Source of the DNA: Ruminococcus flavefaciens
GTDB lineage: Bacteria; Bacillota; Clostridia; Oscillospirales; Ruminococcaceae
Assembly: GCA_002310115.1 (NCBI GenBank)
Contig: DBYI01000037.1
Coordinates: 45,837-109,836, forward strand
DNA length: 64,000 nt
Direction: 5' to 3'
Part shown: positions 51,571-61,001 of the stretch, piece by piece
Layout: every line of letters starts with the position of its first letter
How positions within the stretch are numbered: position 1 is the first letter of the stretch
Notes under the pieces: generated by a model
What the model was told of the DNA's origin: nothing
Seen by the model: the letters and a program-made list of their open reading frames with translations, nothing else
The model's database searches: none
Translations under genes and position numbers: made by a program

Positions 51571-52782
51571 TTATAAAGGTAAAGAAACATAAAAAGTATT
51601 GTATCCGTTCTCGCTTTCAGCCCATATCCTTCCATTGTGTTCTTTAATTATACTGTCGGCGATAGAAAGCCCCAGACCGTAGCTCTGTCCATCATTTCTT
51701 GCCTGATCCAAACGATAGAAACGCTTGAAGATATTCTCAAGATCTTCCTTTGTCAGCGGAGTTCCAAGCCCTGAAACTGACAGTGTACATTCTGAACTAT
51801 ATTGTTTCAATTTAACTGTAACTTTATCGGCAGGGTCTGAATATTTCAGTGCATTATCAAGCAGGATATTTATAACCTGTCTCAGCTTATCCTTATCACC
51901 CTCGACCTTGATATTATTGTCTATTTCCGCTGATAACTCCATATCATTCTCATAAAACAGAGGCTCAAACGGCAGGATGCTGTCATATGTCAACTTACTC
52001 AAATCAACGGCAACAAGCTTTATCTTAGCTCTGTTATTGTCAAGCCTTGCAAGTTCCAACAAGCTCTCTACCAATCCTCTCATTCGCTTTGACGTTGAAA
52101 GAATATTTTGCGTAAAGCCGTCCCTATCACTATCAGAGTAGCTCTTATCGCTAAGCATTTCAGCATTTGTCATTATAACTGTAAGTGGAGTTTTCAGCTC
52201 GTGTGAAGCATCTGCTATGAACTGTTTCTGCTCGTTCCATGTCTTTTCAACAGGCTTCGTTACCCATTTTGCAAGGAGCAGACTTATCAGAAAGAACACC
52301 GCATATCCTATCAGACCTATAATGACGGAGTTCCTTATAAGGCCCTTTATCATAGCCTTTTCACTGGATATATCCGCAAATACGATAGCTTTCATACGCC
52401 CATTATCTGACTTGATATACCTCAGATCATATTCCGATAGCACACCTGATTCTTTTGCTCTTTCATCAACAGAATCTACAAGCTTTTTTAGCAGTTCCTT
52501 ATCAGTAAGGTCATAATAATCACTACCGAATGCAGTTATTTCTCCGTTATCTCGTATATTCACGGTAAAGAACGGTAGGCGTATATTATCTGGCATATTA
52601 TCAGGCTTGTTCATAGGTGCTGACGAAGGAGGACGAAACGCCATTGAACGCATCATCTGAATACTTTCCCTTTCAGCTGTCTGTTTTGTAAGATGCAGTA
52701 CAAGGCCGAAAATAAAAATAAATAGTATCGTTACAATACTCATTATGACTGCAATAAATTTTATTCTAAGGCGTTTCAGCAT
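51571..52782 (-). CDS. Sensor histidine kinase
   Basis: 403 residues. TM1 ~8-32, a ~115-residue extracytoplasmic domain, TM2 ~152-172. HisKA with phospho-His H194 in DASHELKTPL. HATPase with DNALKYS (N box) and GLGLSIADSII (G box). The start overlaps the response regulator gene end by 7 bp. It probably controls the divergent VTC-DUF4956-CotH operon; the stimulus is unknown. Confidence 0.95.
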   Translation of the reverse strand: MLKRLRIKFIAVIMSIVTILFIFIFGLVLHLTKQTAERESIQMMRSMAFRPPSSAPMNKPDNMPDNIRLPFFTVNIRDNGEITAFGSDYYDLTDKELLKKLVDSVDERAKESGVLSEYDLRYIKSDNGRMKAIVFADISSEKAMIKGLIRNSVIIGLIGYAVFFLISLLLAKWVTKPVEKTWNEQKQFIADASHELKTPLTVIMTNAEMLSDKSYSDSDRDGFTQNILSTSKRMRGLVESLLELARLDNNRAKIKLVAVDLSKLTYDSILPFEPLFYENDMELSAEIDNNIKVEGDKDKLRQVINILLDNALKYSDPADKVTVKLKQYSSECTLSVSGLGTPLTKEDLENIFKRFYRLDQARNDGQSYGLGLSIADSIIKEHNGRIWAESENGYNTFYVSLPL

Positions 52783-53453
52783 TGCTCATCACACTCCAGA
52801 TGATAGCCTAAACGTCTCATAGCTTCGATACGGACATTTGAACCGATACTTAACAGCTTTTTCCGCAGAAAGCTCACATATGCTTCCACATGGTTCTCAA
52901 CTGCATTTGAGTCAAATCCCCATACTTTGGTAAGTAACACTTCCTTTGATAAATGATTCGTTCCCGATGTCATAAGCATACGCATGACTTCAAACTCCCT
53001 TGCAGATAGCCGTACACTATTTTCACCGCATATTAGAGAAGCAGATTCCATGTCAAGTCGAGTATTACCAAAAGCAAGCTCGTTTACCTGCGAGCCCTGT
53101 CTGCGAAGAAGAGCATTCACACAGGCCAGAAGCTCCCTAGCATCAAATGGTTTGGTAAGGTAATAGTCCGCACCTGCATTCAATCCCTGCACCTTGTCCT
53201 CAACATCAGATTTTGCTGTCAGCATAAGTATAGGTGTTGCATTTCGTTTTTCGCGTACAGTTCTTGCAACCTGATAGCCGTTCTTCTTAGGCAGCATAAT
53301 GTCAAGAATTATCAGGTCATAAATATTCAACAATGCATACTGCTCGCCACTTTCGCCATCATAGACTGCCTCAGCTTCAAAACCTTTTGATTCGAGCATT
53401 AGCTTCAGTGAATCCGCCAGTACCTTTTCATCCTCTATGATAAGTATTTTCAT
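52776..53453 (-). CDS. OmpR-family response regulator
   Basis: 225 residues. Receiver with IIEDEKVLAD acidic pocket, phospho-Asp D51 in LIILDIMLPKKNGY, TAK and KPF. C-terminal winged helix (VRLSAREFEVMRMLMTSGTNHLSKEVLLTKVWGFDS...VEAYVSFLRKKL). First gene of the two-component operon. Its promoter carries the phased TTTTCAGC repeat also present in the VTC promoter. Confidence 0.95.
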   Translation of the reverse strand: MKILIIEDEKVLADSLKLMLESKGFEAEAVYDGESGEQYALLNIYDLIILDIMLPKKNGYQVARTVREKRNATPILMLTAKSDVEDKVQGLNAGADYYLTKPFDARELLACVNALLRRQGSQVNELAFGNTRLDMESASLICGENSVRLSAREFEVMRMLMTSGTNHLSKEVLLTKVWGFDSNAVENHVEAYVSFLRKKLLSIGSNVRIEAMRRLGYHLECDEQC

Positions 53454-53485
53454 TTTGATTTTCCCCCTTAAAACCTTTCTTAATT

Positions 53486-53522
53486 ATTATAATACAACAT
53501 ACAGCTGAATTCAAGCTGAAAA
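53486..53522 (-). promoter_or_regulatory. Phased direct repeat and -10 box of the two-component operon
   Basis: On the minus strand TTTTCAGC (53522-53515), 3 nt, AATTCAGC (53511-53504), unit spacing 11 bp. TATAAT (53491-53486) follows 12 bp later. Confidence 0.65.
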
Positions 53523-53540
53523 CATTAATAATTGACATTA

Positions 53541-53616
53541 TTTCACTTAGCTTTCACTTGAGTTTTACAGTGTTCACACTCGTTTTCAGCGTCAGTTCAG
53601 CATTCACAGGTATAAT
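53541..53616 (+). promoter_or_regulatory. Phased repeats and -10 box of the VTC-CotH operon
   Basis: Repeats about every 10-11 bp: TTTCACTTAGC, TTTCACTTGAG, TTTTACAGTG, TTCACACTCG, TTTTCAGC (53583) GTC AGTTCAGC (53594). TATAAT at 53611-53616 with no good -35. The last two units match the pair in the two-component promoter. Typical of an OmpR-type activator site. Confidence 0.65.
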
Positions 53617-53702
53617 TAAAGCATAGGACAGAGCGCACACAGGCGTACGTTCCCTTAATTAGTCTGTGTGCGCACCTATGACAAGGAAAAGAGGTGAAAA
53701 CT

Positions 53703-54371
53703 ATGGATTTTAGACATGAGATCAAACATGAGATAAACTACTCAGATATGATAACGATCCGTCACAGACTAAGCGCAGTCGCATACCACGATCCTCACAC
53801 CATAAACGGAAAATACTTTATCCGCAGCCTCTACTTCGATAATATTGCAGACAAGGCACTTATGGAAAAGGTAAACGGCTTAAGCCGACGCGAGAAATTC
53901 CGTATCAGATACTACAACGGAGATACCTCAGTCATACATCTTGAAAAGAAAAGCAAGATAGACCATCTAGGCTGCAAGTTCAGCGCTCCTCTTACAGTTG
54001 AACAGGCTCAAAGCATAGTTGACGGAGATACCGAATGGATGATAGAATCTGATCATCAACTTATACGCGAACTCTATTCAAAAATGAAGTCACAGGGTAT
54101 AGCTCCTAAAACTATTGTGGACTATACAAGAGAGCCATTCATATACCCCGCAGGAAACGTTCGCGTCACACTTGATTACAATGTACGAAGTGGCATGAGA
54201 TGTACAGATTTTCTTAATCCTGACTGTGTAACAGTCCCTGTTTCAGATTCAATTATACTGGAAGTCAAATGGGACGGATTTCTCCCTGATATAATCAGAG
54301 ACGCAGTTGCCCTTGCAGACAGGCGTGAGGGAGCTTTCTCAAAATACGCAGCCTGCCGAATTTACGGATAA
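53703..54371 (+). CDS. VTC-domain (polyphosphate polymerase-like) protein
   Basis: GTG 53694 is in frame, but GAGGTG precedes ATG 53703 (222 residues). VTC motifs: FRHEIKHEINYSD, YFIRSLYFDN, EKFRIRYYNGD, HLEKKSKIDHLG, DYTREPFIY, RVTLDYNVRSG and LEVKWDGFLPDII. The tunnel fold with Arg/Lys and Glu can polymerise phosphate in yeast Vtc4; bacterial members next to CotH are less known. First gene of the operon with DUF4956 and CotH. Confidence 0.9.
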   Translation: MDFRHEIKHEINYSDMITIRHRLSAVAYHDPHTINGKYFIRSLYFDNIADKALMEKVNGLSRREKFRIRYYNGDTSVIHLEKKSKIDHLGCKFSAPLTVEQAQSIVDGDTEWMIESDHQLIRELYSKMKSQGIAPKTIVDYTREPFIYPAGNVRVTLDYNVRSGMRCTDFLNPDCVTVPVSDSIILEVKWDGFLPDIIRDAVALADRREGAFSKYAACRIYG

Positions 54372-54392
54372 AACATAAAGGAGTAATTAATT

Positions 54393-55064
54393 ATGAGCTT
54401 CAGTGATATTTTTAAGTCAAATTTTATTGATAATGTGACCAGTGTCAGCATTCTTGACATGGCAATTGCCATTATACTGGCTTTCGGCCTGGGAATGTTC
54501 ATATTTCTTGTTTACAAAAAAACGTATTCGGGAGTTATGTACTCTGCAAGTTTCGGTACAACTCTAGTTGCACTTACAATGATAACAACCGTAGTTATCC
54601 TCGCAGTTACAAGCAACGTTGTTCTTTCACTTGGTATGGTCGGTGCGCTTTCTATCGTACGTTTCCGTACAGCAATCAAGGAACCGCTTGATATCGCGTT
54701 CCTGTTCTGGTCTATCTCAGTTGGTATCGTACTTGCAGCAGGCATGATCCCTCTTGCAGTCATAGGAAGCGTTATCATCGGAGTTATTCTTCTTGTATTC
54801 GTTAACCGCAAGGCTCACAAGAATCCATATATCGTAGTAGTACGCTGTGACGGGCATGACAGCGAGGCTAAGGCTAAGGCTTTCCTCGACGGTAAGGCTG
54901 AAAGATGCGTTATCAAGAGTAAGACAGCACAGAAAGGCTCGGTTGAACTGAATATAGAGATCAGGCTCAAGGATGACAACACAGATTTCGTAAACACACT
55001 TGCAGATATGGAAGGTGTACAGAGCGCTGTTCTCGTGAGCTACAACGGCGACTACATGGGATAA
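54393..55064 (+). CDS. DUF4956 membrane protein
   Basis: 223 residues. Three to four helices in residues ~20-140 (MAIAIILAFGLGMFIFLVY, LVALTMITTVVILAVTSNVV, MIPLAVIGSVIIGVILLVFV), a conserved GALSIVRFRTAIKEPLD loop, and a soluble alpha/beta C-terminus. DUF4956 proteins usually accompany VTC and CotH genes. Role unknown; anchoring or channel function is possible. AAAGGAG RBS. Confidence 0.92.
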   Translation: MSFSDIFKSNFIDNVTSVSILDMAIAIILAFGLGMFIFLVYKKTYSGVMYSASFGTTLVALTMITTVVILAVTSNVVLSLGMVGALSIVRFRTAIKEPLDIAFLFWSISVGIVLAAGMIPLAVIGSVIIGVILLVFVNRKAHKNPYIVVVRCDGHDSEAKAKAFLDGKAERCVIKSKTAQKGSVELNIEIRLKDDNTDFVNTLADMEGVQSAVLVSYNGDYMG

Positions 55065-55076
55065 GGGTGTGAGATA

Positions 55077-57446
55077 ATGTCAGCACATAAAAACATAGAC
55101 AGGATATGCATAGTGATAACAGCTATTGCTATTGTTCTTGCCTTTATCTTCTGTAACGGTCAGGCGATGGGCATACAGACAACAGCTCACGCTATCGGCT
55201 ATGAGAACAGGCTGTTTGATCACTCTAAGGTACATACTATTGACATAGTCATTAACGACTGGGACGGCTTTATCGATGGCTGTGAAAGCGAGGAATATTC
55301 AGCCTGCAATGTTATCATCGACGGTGAAGCCATGAAAAATGTGGGTATAAGAGCAAAAGGCAATACATCTCTCAGCTCTGTACGAAACATGAACAGCAGC
55401 CGTTACAGCTTTAAGATAGAGTTTGATCAGTACGAAAACGACAAGACCTATCATGGACTTGACAAACTCTGCCTCAACAACATCATTCAGGATAATACTT
55501 ATATGAAGGATTACCTTGCTTATACCCTTATGAATGATTTCGGCGTTGACGCACCTCTTTGCAGTTATGCCTACATCACAGTCAACGGTGAAGACTGGGG
55601 GCTGTATCTTGCTGTGGAAGCTATTGAGAACTCCTTCCTTGAAAGGAACTATGGCAGCAACTATGGAGATCTATATAAACCTGACGCTTTAGGTTTCGGT
55701 GGCGGCAGAGGCAATGGCAAAGACTTTAGTATGGGGAATTTTATGAATACAAAGAGCGAAGACAAAGATAAAGAAAGCTCTGAAAACTCAAAAGAAAATA
55801 TAAAATCATCCACAACTTTCGAGGGCCTTGGAGGCGGTATGCCTGACTTCGGCAATATGCCCGATTTCGGTGGCGATATGCCGCAGTTTGATCCCGAAAA
55901 TATACCAAAAGATTTCAGTGACTTTGATCCTTCAAAAATGTTCGGCGGCGATGGAGAAAACTCTGAAGGCGGTGGCAAAGGAGGATTTGGTGGATTCGGT
56001 ATGGGAAGCGATGATGTAAAGCTTAAGTATACCGATGATGATGTAGACAGTTACTCAAATATCTTCAACAATACAAAAACAGCAGTTGACACTGCGGATA
56101 AGAAACGTCTTATCCGTTCACTTAAAGCTCTTCTAGAGCAGTCAGACCTTGAAAACACAGTTGATATTGAGGAAGTATTAAGATACTTTGTAGTACATAT
56201 TTTTCTCTGTAACGGTGATAGCTACACAGGTCAGATGATACACAATTACTACCTCTATGAGGAAGACGGACAGTTATCTATGATTCCTTGGGACTATAAC
56301 CTTGCTTACGGTTCATTTATGGGTGGAAATGCATCATCTTCCGTTAATTCACCTATTGACACACCTGTTTCAAATGGTATGAGCGACAGACCTATGATAT
56401 CTTGGATATTCGACAATGAGGAATATACAGAACAGTATCACCAACTTTTCAGTGAATTTTTAGACAGCGTTGATTTTGAAAAGCTTGTAGCGGATACAGC
56501 ATCTCTTATTGACAAGTATGTTGAAAAAGATCCTACAAAGTTCTGTACATACGATGAATTCAAAACAGGCGTTGAAGCTATCAGCAAATTCTGCACACTT
56601 CGTGAAGAGAGTGTTATCGGGCAACTTAACGGTATTATTCCTTCAACAACAGAAGGTCAAAAAATTGATAGCTCAACTCTCATAGACACAGACGGATTGA
56701 ATACCTCTGATATGGGCTCTATGGGTGGAAATGGTGGATTTGGCGGTGGAAAAGGCGGATTCGGCAGAAGCAAAAGTTCCGACAAAACAAATACGTCCGA
56801 AAGCTCAGAAAAGTCAGGTAAGAGCAGGAGTTCAAAAAAGCCAACTACATCAGAACAAACTGAAAAAGTTGAAATTACACAAACAGCCAACACTTCCTCA
56901 TTCTCAGTAAAAATGCTGAACAATGTTCAGCTGCTTGCAAATGAGGACAGTTCAGACAACAAAGGAAAATCTTCTAAACGCGGAAACGGAGGCGGAATGC
57001 CTGATTTTGGAGGTCAACCACCACAGGGATTTGGAGGAGAAATGCCAGATGATTTCGACCCGGGCAATATGCCTGATTTTAGCAGTGGAATGCCCGATGG
57101 TTTCGATCCGAGCAATATTCCAGATAACTTTGATCCTCAAAATATGCCAGACGGATTTTCTTCTCCTTTCGGCGGCGGTAATAATTCTGAATCAGAAAAA
57201 AATATCAATACTGATGACGAAAAGGTCTCAGGCGATGAAAATGTTTCTGAAAACGAAAAAAATAACAACAATTCATCATTTGAAAAAGAAAACAATTCAA
57301 GAGGCGGCGAAAGACCAGATATGGGAGGATCTTCTCCTATAAACGGTGCTCCAACTGGAGACAACACTCCCGCATATATACTGCTTGGTGCATCAGCACT
57401 TATTCTCTTACTTGGTCTTGGATTTGCTCTTAAATTCAAAAGATAA
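55077..57446 (+). CDS. CotH-family kinase-like surface protein
   Basis: 789 residues. N-terminal membrane helix ~9-30 and C-terminal helix ~762-786 with basic KFKR end, so anchored at both ends or cleaved at the first. CotH-like kinase domain ~50-205 and ~320-560: VGIRAKGNTSLSS, DKLCLNNIIQDNTYMKDYLAY, YITVNGEDWGLYLAVE, and the catalytic-type IPWDYNLAYG. A low-complexity Gly/Met/Pro/Asp/Phe-rich insert (~205-320) splits it, and a second one, with MPDF and DPxNMPD repeats, runs ~575-760 with Ser/Lys/Asn-rich parts. CotH proteins phosphorylate proteins in spore coats. Last of the operon, GTGAG RBS. Confidence 0.9.
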   Translation: MSAHKNIDRICIVITAIAIVLAFIFCNGQAMGIQTTAHAIGYENRLFDHSKVHTIDIVINDWDGFIDGCESEEYSACNVIIDGEAMKNVGIRAKGNTSLSSVRNMNSSRYSFKIEFDQYENDKTYHGLDKLCLNNIIQDNTYMKDYLAYTLMNDFGVDAPLCSYAYITVNGEDWGLYLAVEAIENSFLERNYGSNYGDLYKPDALGFGGGRGNGKDFSMGNFMNTKSEDKDKESSENSKENIKSSTTFEGLGGGMPDFGNMPDFGGDMPQFDPENIPKDFSDFDPSKMFGGDGENSEGGGKGGFGGFGMGSDDVKLKYTDDDVDSYSNIFNNTKTAVDTADKKRLIRSLKALLEQSDLENTVDIEEVLRYFVVHIFLCNGDSYTGQMIHNYYLYEEDGQLSMIPWDYNLAYGSFMGGNASSSVNSPIDTPVSNGMSDRPMISWIFDNEEYTEQYHQLFSEFLDSVDFEKLVADTASLIDKYVEKDPTKFCTYDEFKTGVEAISKFCTLREESVIGQLNGIIPSTTEGQKIDSSTLIDTDGLNTSDMGSMGGNGGFGGGKGGFGRSKSSDKTNTSESSEKSGKSRSSKKPTTSEQTEKVEITQTANTSSFSVKMLNNVQLLANEDSSDNKGKSSKRGNGGGMPDFGGQPPQGFGGEMPDDFDPGNMPDFSSGMPDGFDPSNIPDNFDPQNMPDGFSSPFGGGNNSESEKNINTDDEKVSGDENVSENEKNNNNSSFEKENNSRGGERPDMGGSSPINGAPTGDNTPAYILLGASALILLLGLGFALKFKR

Positions 57447-57475
57447 TTCAACTTGCTTAGCATTTACAAAAACTT

Positions 57476-57516
57476 GGCGGACACCTCAGAAATGAAGTAT
57501 CCGCCTGTTCTTTTTT
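57476..57516 (+). terminator. Terminator of the VTC-DUF4956-CotH operon
   Basis: GGCGGA...TCCGCC stem with an inner CTCA/TGA(A)G pairing, followed by TGTTCTTTTTT. Confidence 0.75.
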
Positions 57517-57559
57517 ATAATATTTTGTAAAAGATTTTTCTAGTCGTTCTCTTTTATCT

Positions 57560-58810
57560 TTATTTTTCTTTCAAACTATCACCAAAGCCCTTAACGATAG
57601 GATCAAGGAAGTAACGCATTATAGATTGCTTGCCCACTTTTACCTCAACTGCTCCTGTAAGTCCCGACATTATATCTATCCTGTCATTGGAGTTGTCAAC
57701 TTCGAGCTTTACAAGGTAAACACTTCCCATCTGCTCAGTATTGAACGAACTTGGGCTGATATACTTCACCTTGCCTTTTACAGTACCGTATTTGTTATAC
57801 GGATAGGCTTCAAGCTTTATCTCCGCATCCATTCCCACCTTTATATCAGCAATGTCCATATTTTTGAAATAGCATACCATTTCAACATCAGAGCCAGAAG
57901 GAACTATTGTTATCATCTGCTGTGCCGCAGTTACGTTCTCTCCTATGTTATTAACAGAAATACTGTTGATATATCCGTTTGTTGGAGCTTTTATCTGCTG
58001 ACTCTTTTTAGACAAATCATACTTTTCAAGCTGTGAGTTTATCTGGCTAAGGCTGCTGTTTATCTCTGAAAGCTTTGCGTTAACCTGTTCGCTGTATGTA
58101 TTCTGAGCCTTTGAAACGTTTATCTCAGCCTGCATAAACTCGTTTTCCGCTTGTTTTACCACTATACTCTGCGCATCGTACTCAGCCCTTGATATATTAG
58201 GGTTTGAATTGTACTCATTAAGTATAATATTTGCGCGTTCAGTGGCATGCCTTGCGTTTTCCTTTGTGCTTTCAAGTATACTGATGTTGTTATGATAGGT
58301 CTTATCGGTGTCGATTATAGTAAGTATAGACGGCTGTATATTTGCTGCGTACTTAGACAGATCAATGGAAGAAAGATCCTCGTTGTTCATTATCATATTG
58401 TAGACTCTTTTCTGTGCTTCCAGTACATCTTTTTGGTTATTCAACGAATCAACGTCGATGTCCAGGCTCTGAGTATCCAGTTCAATAAGTACGTCGCCGT
58501 AATTTACATACGCTCCCTCTTCAACGTTTATCGACTTGATCGTTCCGCCAGCAGCTGAGTTAAGAGACCATACATTACCTACAGGCTGTATTGTGCCGCT
58601 TGATGTTACTACAATATCAGTCTTTGATAGACAAGCCCATATAACTGCTGCCACAAGGAGTGAAAATATACCTAAGATTATAACAGTTCCTGCAATATGT
58701 GCAGGACGCTCGATTATCTCCAGCATTGACGGCATAAAGTCGTATTTCAGTTCCTTGTCGTGCTTTTTGCTGTGTTTCAGAGCATATTCCGTAAGCTTGT
58801 TATTATCCAT
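57560..58810 (-). CDS. HlyD-family membrane-fusion protein
   Basis: 416 residues. Short cytoplasmic N-terminus, one membrane helix ~39-60 (AGTVIILGIFSLLVAAVIWAC). A lipoyl-like half motif follows (SAAGGTIKSINVEEGAYVNYGDVLIELDT), then a coiled coil ~110-285 and a beta-barrel domain with KAPTNGYINSISVNNIGENV. It is the type I secretion adaptor, overlapping the HlyB gene end by 8 bp (transcribed hlyB-hlyD). In a Gram-positive cell it has no TolC-like partner and must act with the cell wall only. Confidence 0.9.
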   Translation of the reverse strand: MDNNKLTEYALKHSKKHDKELKYDFMPSMLEIIERPAHIAGTVIILGIFSLLVAAVIWACLSKTDIVVTSSGTIQPVGNVWSLNSAAGGTIKSINVEEGAYVNYGDVLIELDTQSLDIDVDSLNNQKDVLEAQKRVYNMIMNNEDLSSIDLSKYAANIQPSILTIIDTDKTYHNNISILESTKENARHATERANIILNEYNSNPNISRAEYDAQSIVVKQAENEFMQAEINVSKAQNTYSEQVNAKLSEINSSLSQINSQLEKYDLSKKSQQIKAPTNGYINSISVNNIGENVTAAQQMITIVPSGSDVEMVCYFKNMDIADIKVGMDAEIKLEAYPYNKYGTVKGKVKYISPSSFNTEQMGSVYLVKLEVDNSNDRIDIMSGLTGAVEVKVGKQSIMRYFLDPIVKGFGDSLKEK

Positions 58811-60932
58811 CTACCTCACCCCTTTGCTGCTGATTGTATAGATAAGCATAAAGACCGTTTTGCGACATGAGTTTTTCATGTGTGTCATACTCCACAAGAT
58901 CACCTTTGTCGATTACCATTATCTTCTGTGCATCCTTTAAAGTTGAAAGTCTGTGAGCAATGATGATAACTGTTCTGTTTCTGCATATATCCTTGAGATT
59001 GTTCTGTATTATGCTTTCAGATTCGTAGTCAAGTGCAGAGGTTGCTTCGTCGAAGATAAGTATTCTAGGATCATTGAGTATGGCTCTTGCAATAGCAACT
59101 CTCTGCTTCTGACCGCCTGAAAGTCCCATACCCTTTTCGCCGATTATTGTATCATATCCGTTGGGAAGCTCGAGAATAAAGTCGTGAGCACCTGCTATTT
59201 TTGCGCACTTTATTATCTGATCCATAGTTGCCGTAGGACAGTGAATAGCAATATTTTCAGCAACCGTACCATTGAACATAAAGTTCTCCTGAAGTACAAC
59301 TCCTATCTGCTTTCTGAGCATTGATGGATTTACAAGGGATATATCCATACCGTCCACGGATATTTTTCCTGCCTCAGGAATATAAAGGCGCTGTATAAGC
59401 TTGGAAATAGTACTCTTTCCTGAACCGCTTCGTCCTACTACTCCTACAACAGTACCGGGGTCAATCTCAAAGCTCATACCTTTGATGACCTCCCCCCCCT
59501 GTGGATTATAGCGGAAATGAACTTTATCAAAAACTATCTTTCCCTCTATTCTTGGAAGAGAAGTTATATTTGTGTTTAGAACAGGCTCAGGAGCTGTATT
59601 AAATATATCTCCTATACGCTTTACAGAAAGTGATGCCTGCTGGTATTCCTGCCACAGCTGAACAAGTCTGAGTACAGGTCCGCTTACCCTACCCGAAAGC
59701 ATACGGAATGCAACTAGCTGTCCAACAGTGAAATTTCCATCCATTACTGCCTTAGCCCCAAAGAAAAGTATTAGCAGGTCGAATACTTTCTGGATGAACT
59801 GACCTGTTGATCCGGCTGTTGCTGAAACCATTGAGGTTTTATAGCTTGCCTTTACATAATCCGCCTGCAAATCCCCCCACTTTTTCTCGAATTTTGGCTC
59901 GAGTGCGTATGATTTTACAGTCTGTACTCCTGTTATTGATTCAACTAGGAATGACTGTGTATTTGCTCCCGTTTCAAACTTTTCATCAAGTCTCTTCTTG
60001 AAAAGCGGGGTTACTATCGCTGAAAGAATAGCATAAACAGGTATAGAGCATATTACTATTACCGTCAGCATACGGCTGTACATAAACAGTACAACAATAT
60101 ATACTATGATAAATACAAAGTCTATCATAGAGCTTAGTGGAGTTCCTGTAAGAAAGCTTCTTATACTGTCAAGTTCTCGCACTCTTGCAACAGTTTCACC
60201 GACTCTGCGTGACTCGAAATACTTGAGAGGTAAAGCGAAAAGATGCTTGAATAGCTTATAACTAAGCATTACGTCTATACGATTTGTGGTATGTGTGAAA
60301 ACGTAGTTCTTTGCTAGTCCAAGGATAAGCTCATAAATATACACTATTGCGATTCCTATTGTCAGAACGTTAAGAGTGGATATACTCCTGTGTACAAGTA
60401 CCTTATCAACTACTACCTGTGTCATTACAGGTGTGAGAATACCCAGTATCTGTACTGTGAATACAGCAATAAGTACCTGTATGAATTCTTTCTTGAATTT
60501 GAGTATAGTAGGAATAAACCATTTAAAGCTGAAAATAGCTTCCCTATCCATTACTCCCTTTTTATTTATTATGATAGCAGTGCCGTCCCACTTTCTTTGC
60601 AGATCTATCCTTGTAACTATCTCAGGCTGAGTCTTATCTGTGGTAAGTATCATAAACTTGTCCTCATGAGACTTTGCGATTATGAAGAACTCGCCGTCGT
60701 AGCCCCTTGCTATGATAGGGGAATTAACATCCTTGAGCTTTTCTATTTTCAATCTGCAAAGCTTTGCTTTCATTTTCAGCGCCTTTGCTGACTGAATTAT
60801 CTCAACCTCACCCGTTTTCTGGTCAGGATCGAGAACTGCAAGGTTTTCTGCTTGTTCTTTGGTTATGGGAACGCCAAAGAACTTCATTACTATCATAAAA
60901 CAGGACAGTCCACTGTCTTGTTTTTTTATCAT
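58803..60932 (-). CDS. HlyB-type ABC exporter with degenerate C39-like domain
   Basis: 709 residues. The N-terminal ~130 residues are C39-like, but the catalytic region reads KQDSGLSCFMIVMKFFG, with Ser in place of the DCG Cys. The usual HFVVL His region reads EFFIIAK, so no His either. This is the catalytically dead C39-like domain of HlyB relatives, which holds substrates rather than cutting leader peptides. Six-helix membrane domain ~150-440. ABC domain: GRSGSGKST (Walker A), LSGGQKQRVAIAR, ILIFDEATSALD, AHRLST. It should export unprocessed substrates with C-terminal signals. CGGAGG RBS. A hairpin separates it from the toxin-like gene upstream. Confidence 0.93.
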   Translation of the reverse strand: MIKKQDSGLSCFMIVMKFFGVPITKEQAENLAVLDPDQKTGEVEIIQSAKALKMKAKLCRLKIEKLKDVNSPIIARGYDGEFFIIAKSHEDKFMILTTDKTQPEIVTRIDLQRKWDGTAIIINKKGVMDREAIFSFKWFIPTILKFKKEFIQVLIAVFTVQILGILTPVMTQVVVDKVLVHRSISTLNVLTIGIAIVYIYELILGLAKNYVFTHTTNRIDVMLSYKLFKHLFALPLKYFESRRVGETVARVRELDSIRSFLTGTPLSSMIDFVFIIVYIVVLFMYSRMLTVIVICSIPVYAILSAIVTPLFKKRLDEKFETGANTQSFLVESITGVQTVKSYALEPKFEKKWGDLQADYVKASYKTSMVSATAGSTGQFIQKVFDLLILFFGAKAVMDGNFTVGQLVAFRMLSGRVSGPVLRLVQLWQEYQQASLSVKRIGDIFNTAPEPVLNTNITSLPRIEGKIVFDKVHFRYNPQGGEVIKGMSFEIDPGTVVGVVGRSGSGKSTISKLIQRLYIPEAGKISVDGMDISLVNPSMLRKQIGVVLQENFMFNGTVAENIAIHCPTATMDQIIKCAKIAGAHDFILELPNGYDTIIGEKGMGLSGGQKQRVAIARAILNDPRILIFDEATSALDYESESIIQNNLKDICRNRTVIIIAHRLSTLKDAQKIMVIDKGDLVEYDTHEKLMSQNGLYAYLYNQQQRGEVDG

Positions 60933-60952
60933 TTTTCTAACCTCCGTTTACG

Positions 60953-60981
60953 TAAAAAGTTGCAGCAGTTTTACTGCTGCA
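60953..60981 (-). terminator. Hairpin between toxin-like gene and hlyB
   Basis: On the minus strand TGCAGCAG-TAAAA-CTGCTGCA followed by ACTTTTT. It can end or reduce transcription into the exporter genes. Confidence 0.7.
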
Positions 60982-61001
60982 CGATTTTATTACACATTAG
61001 C

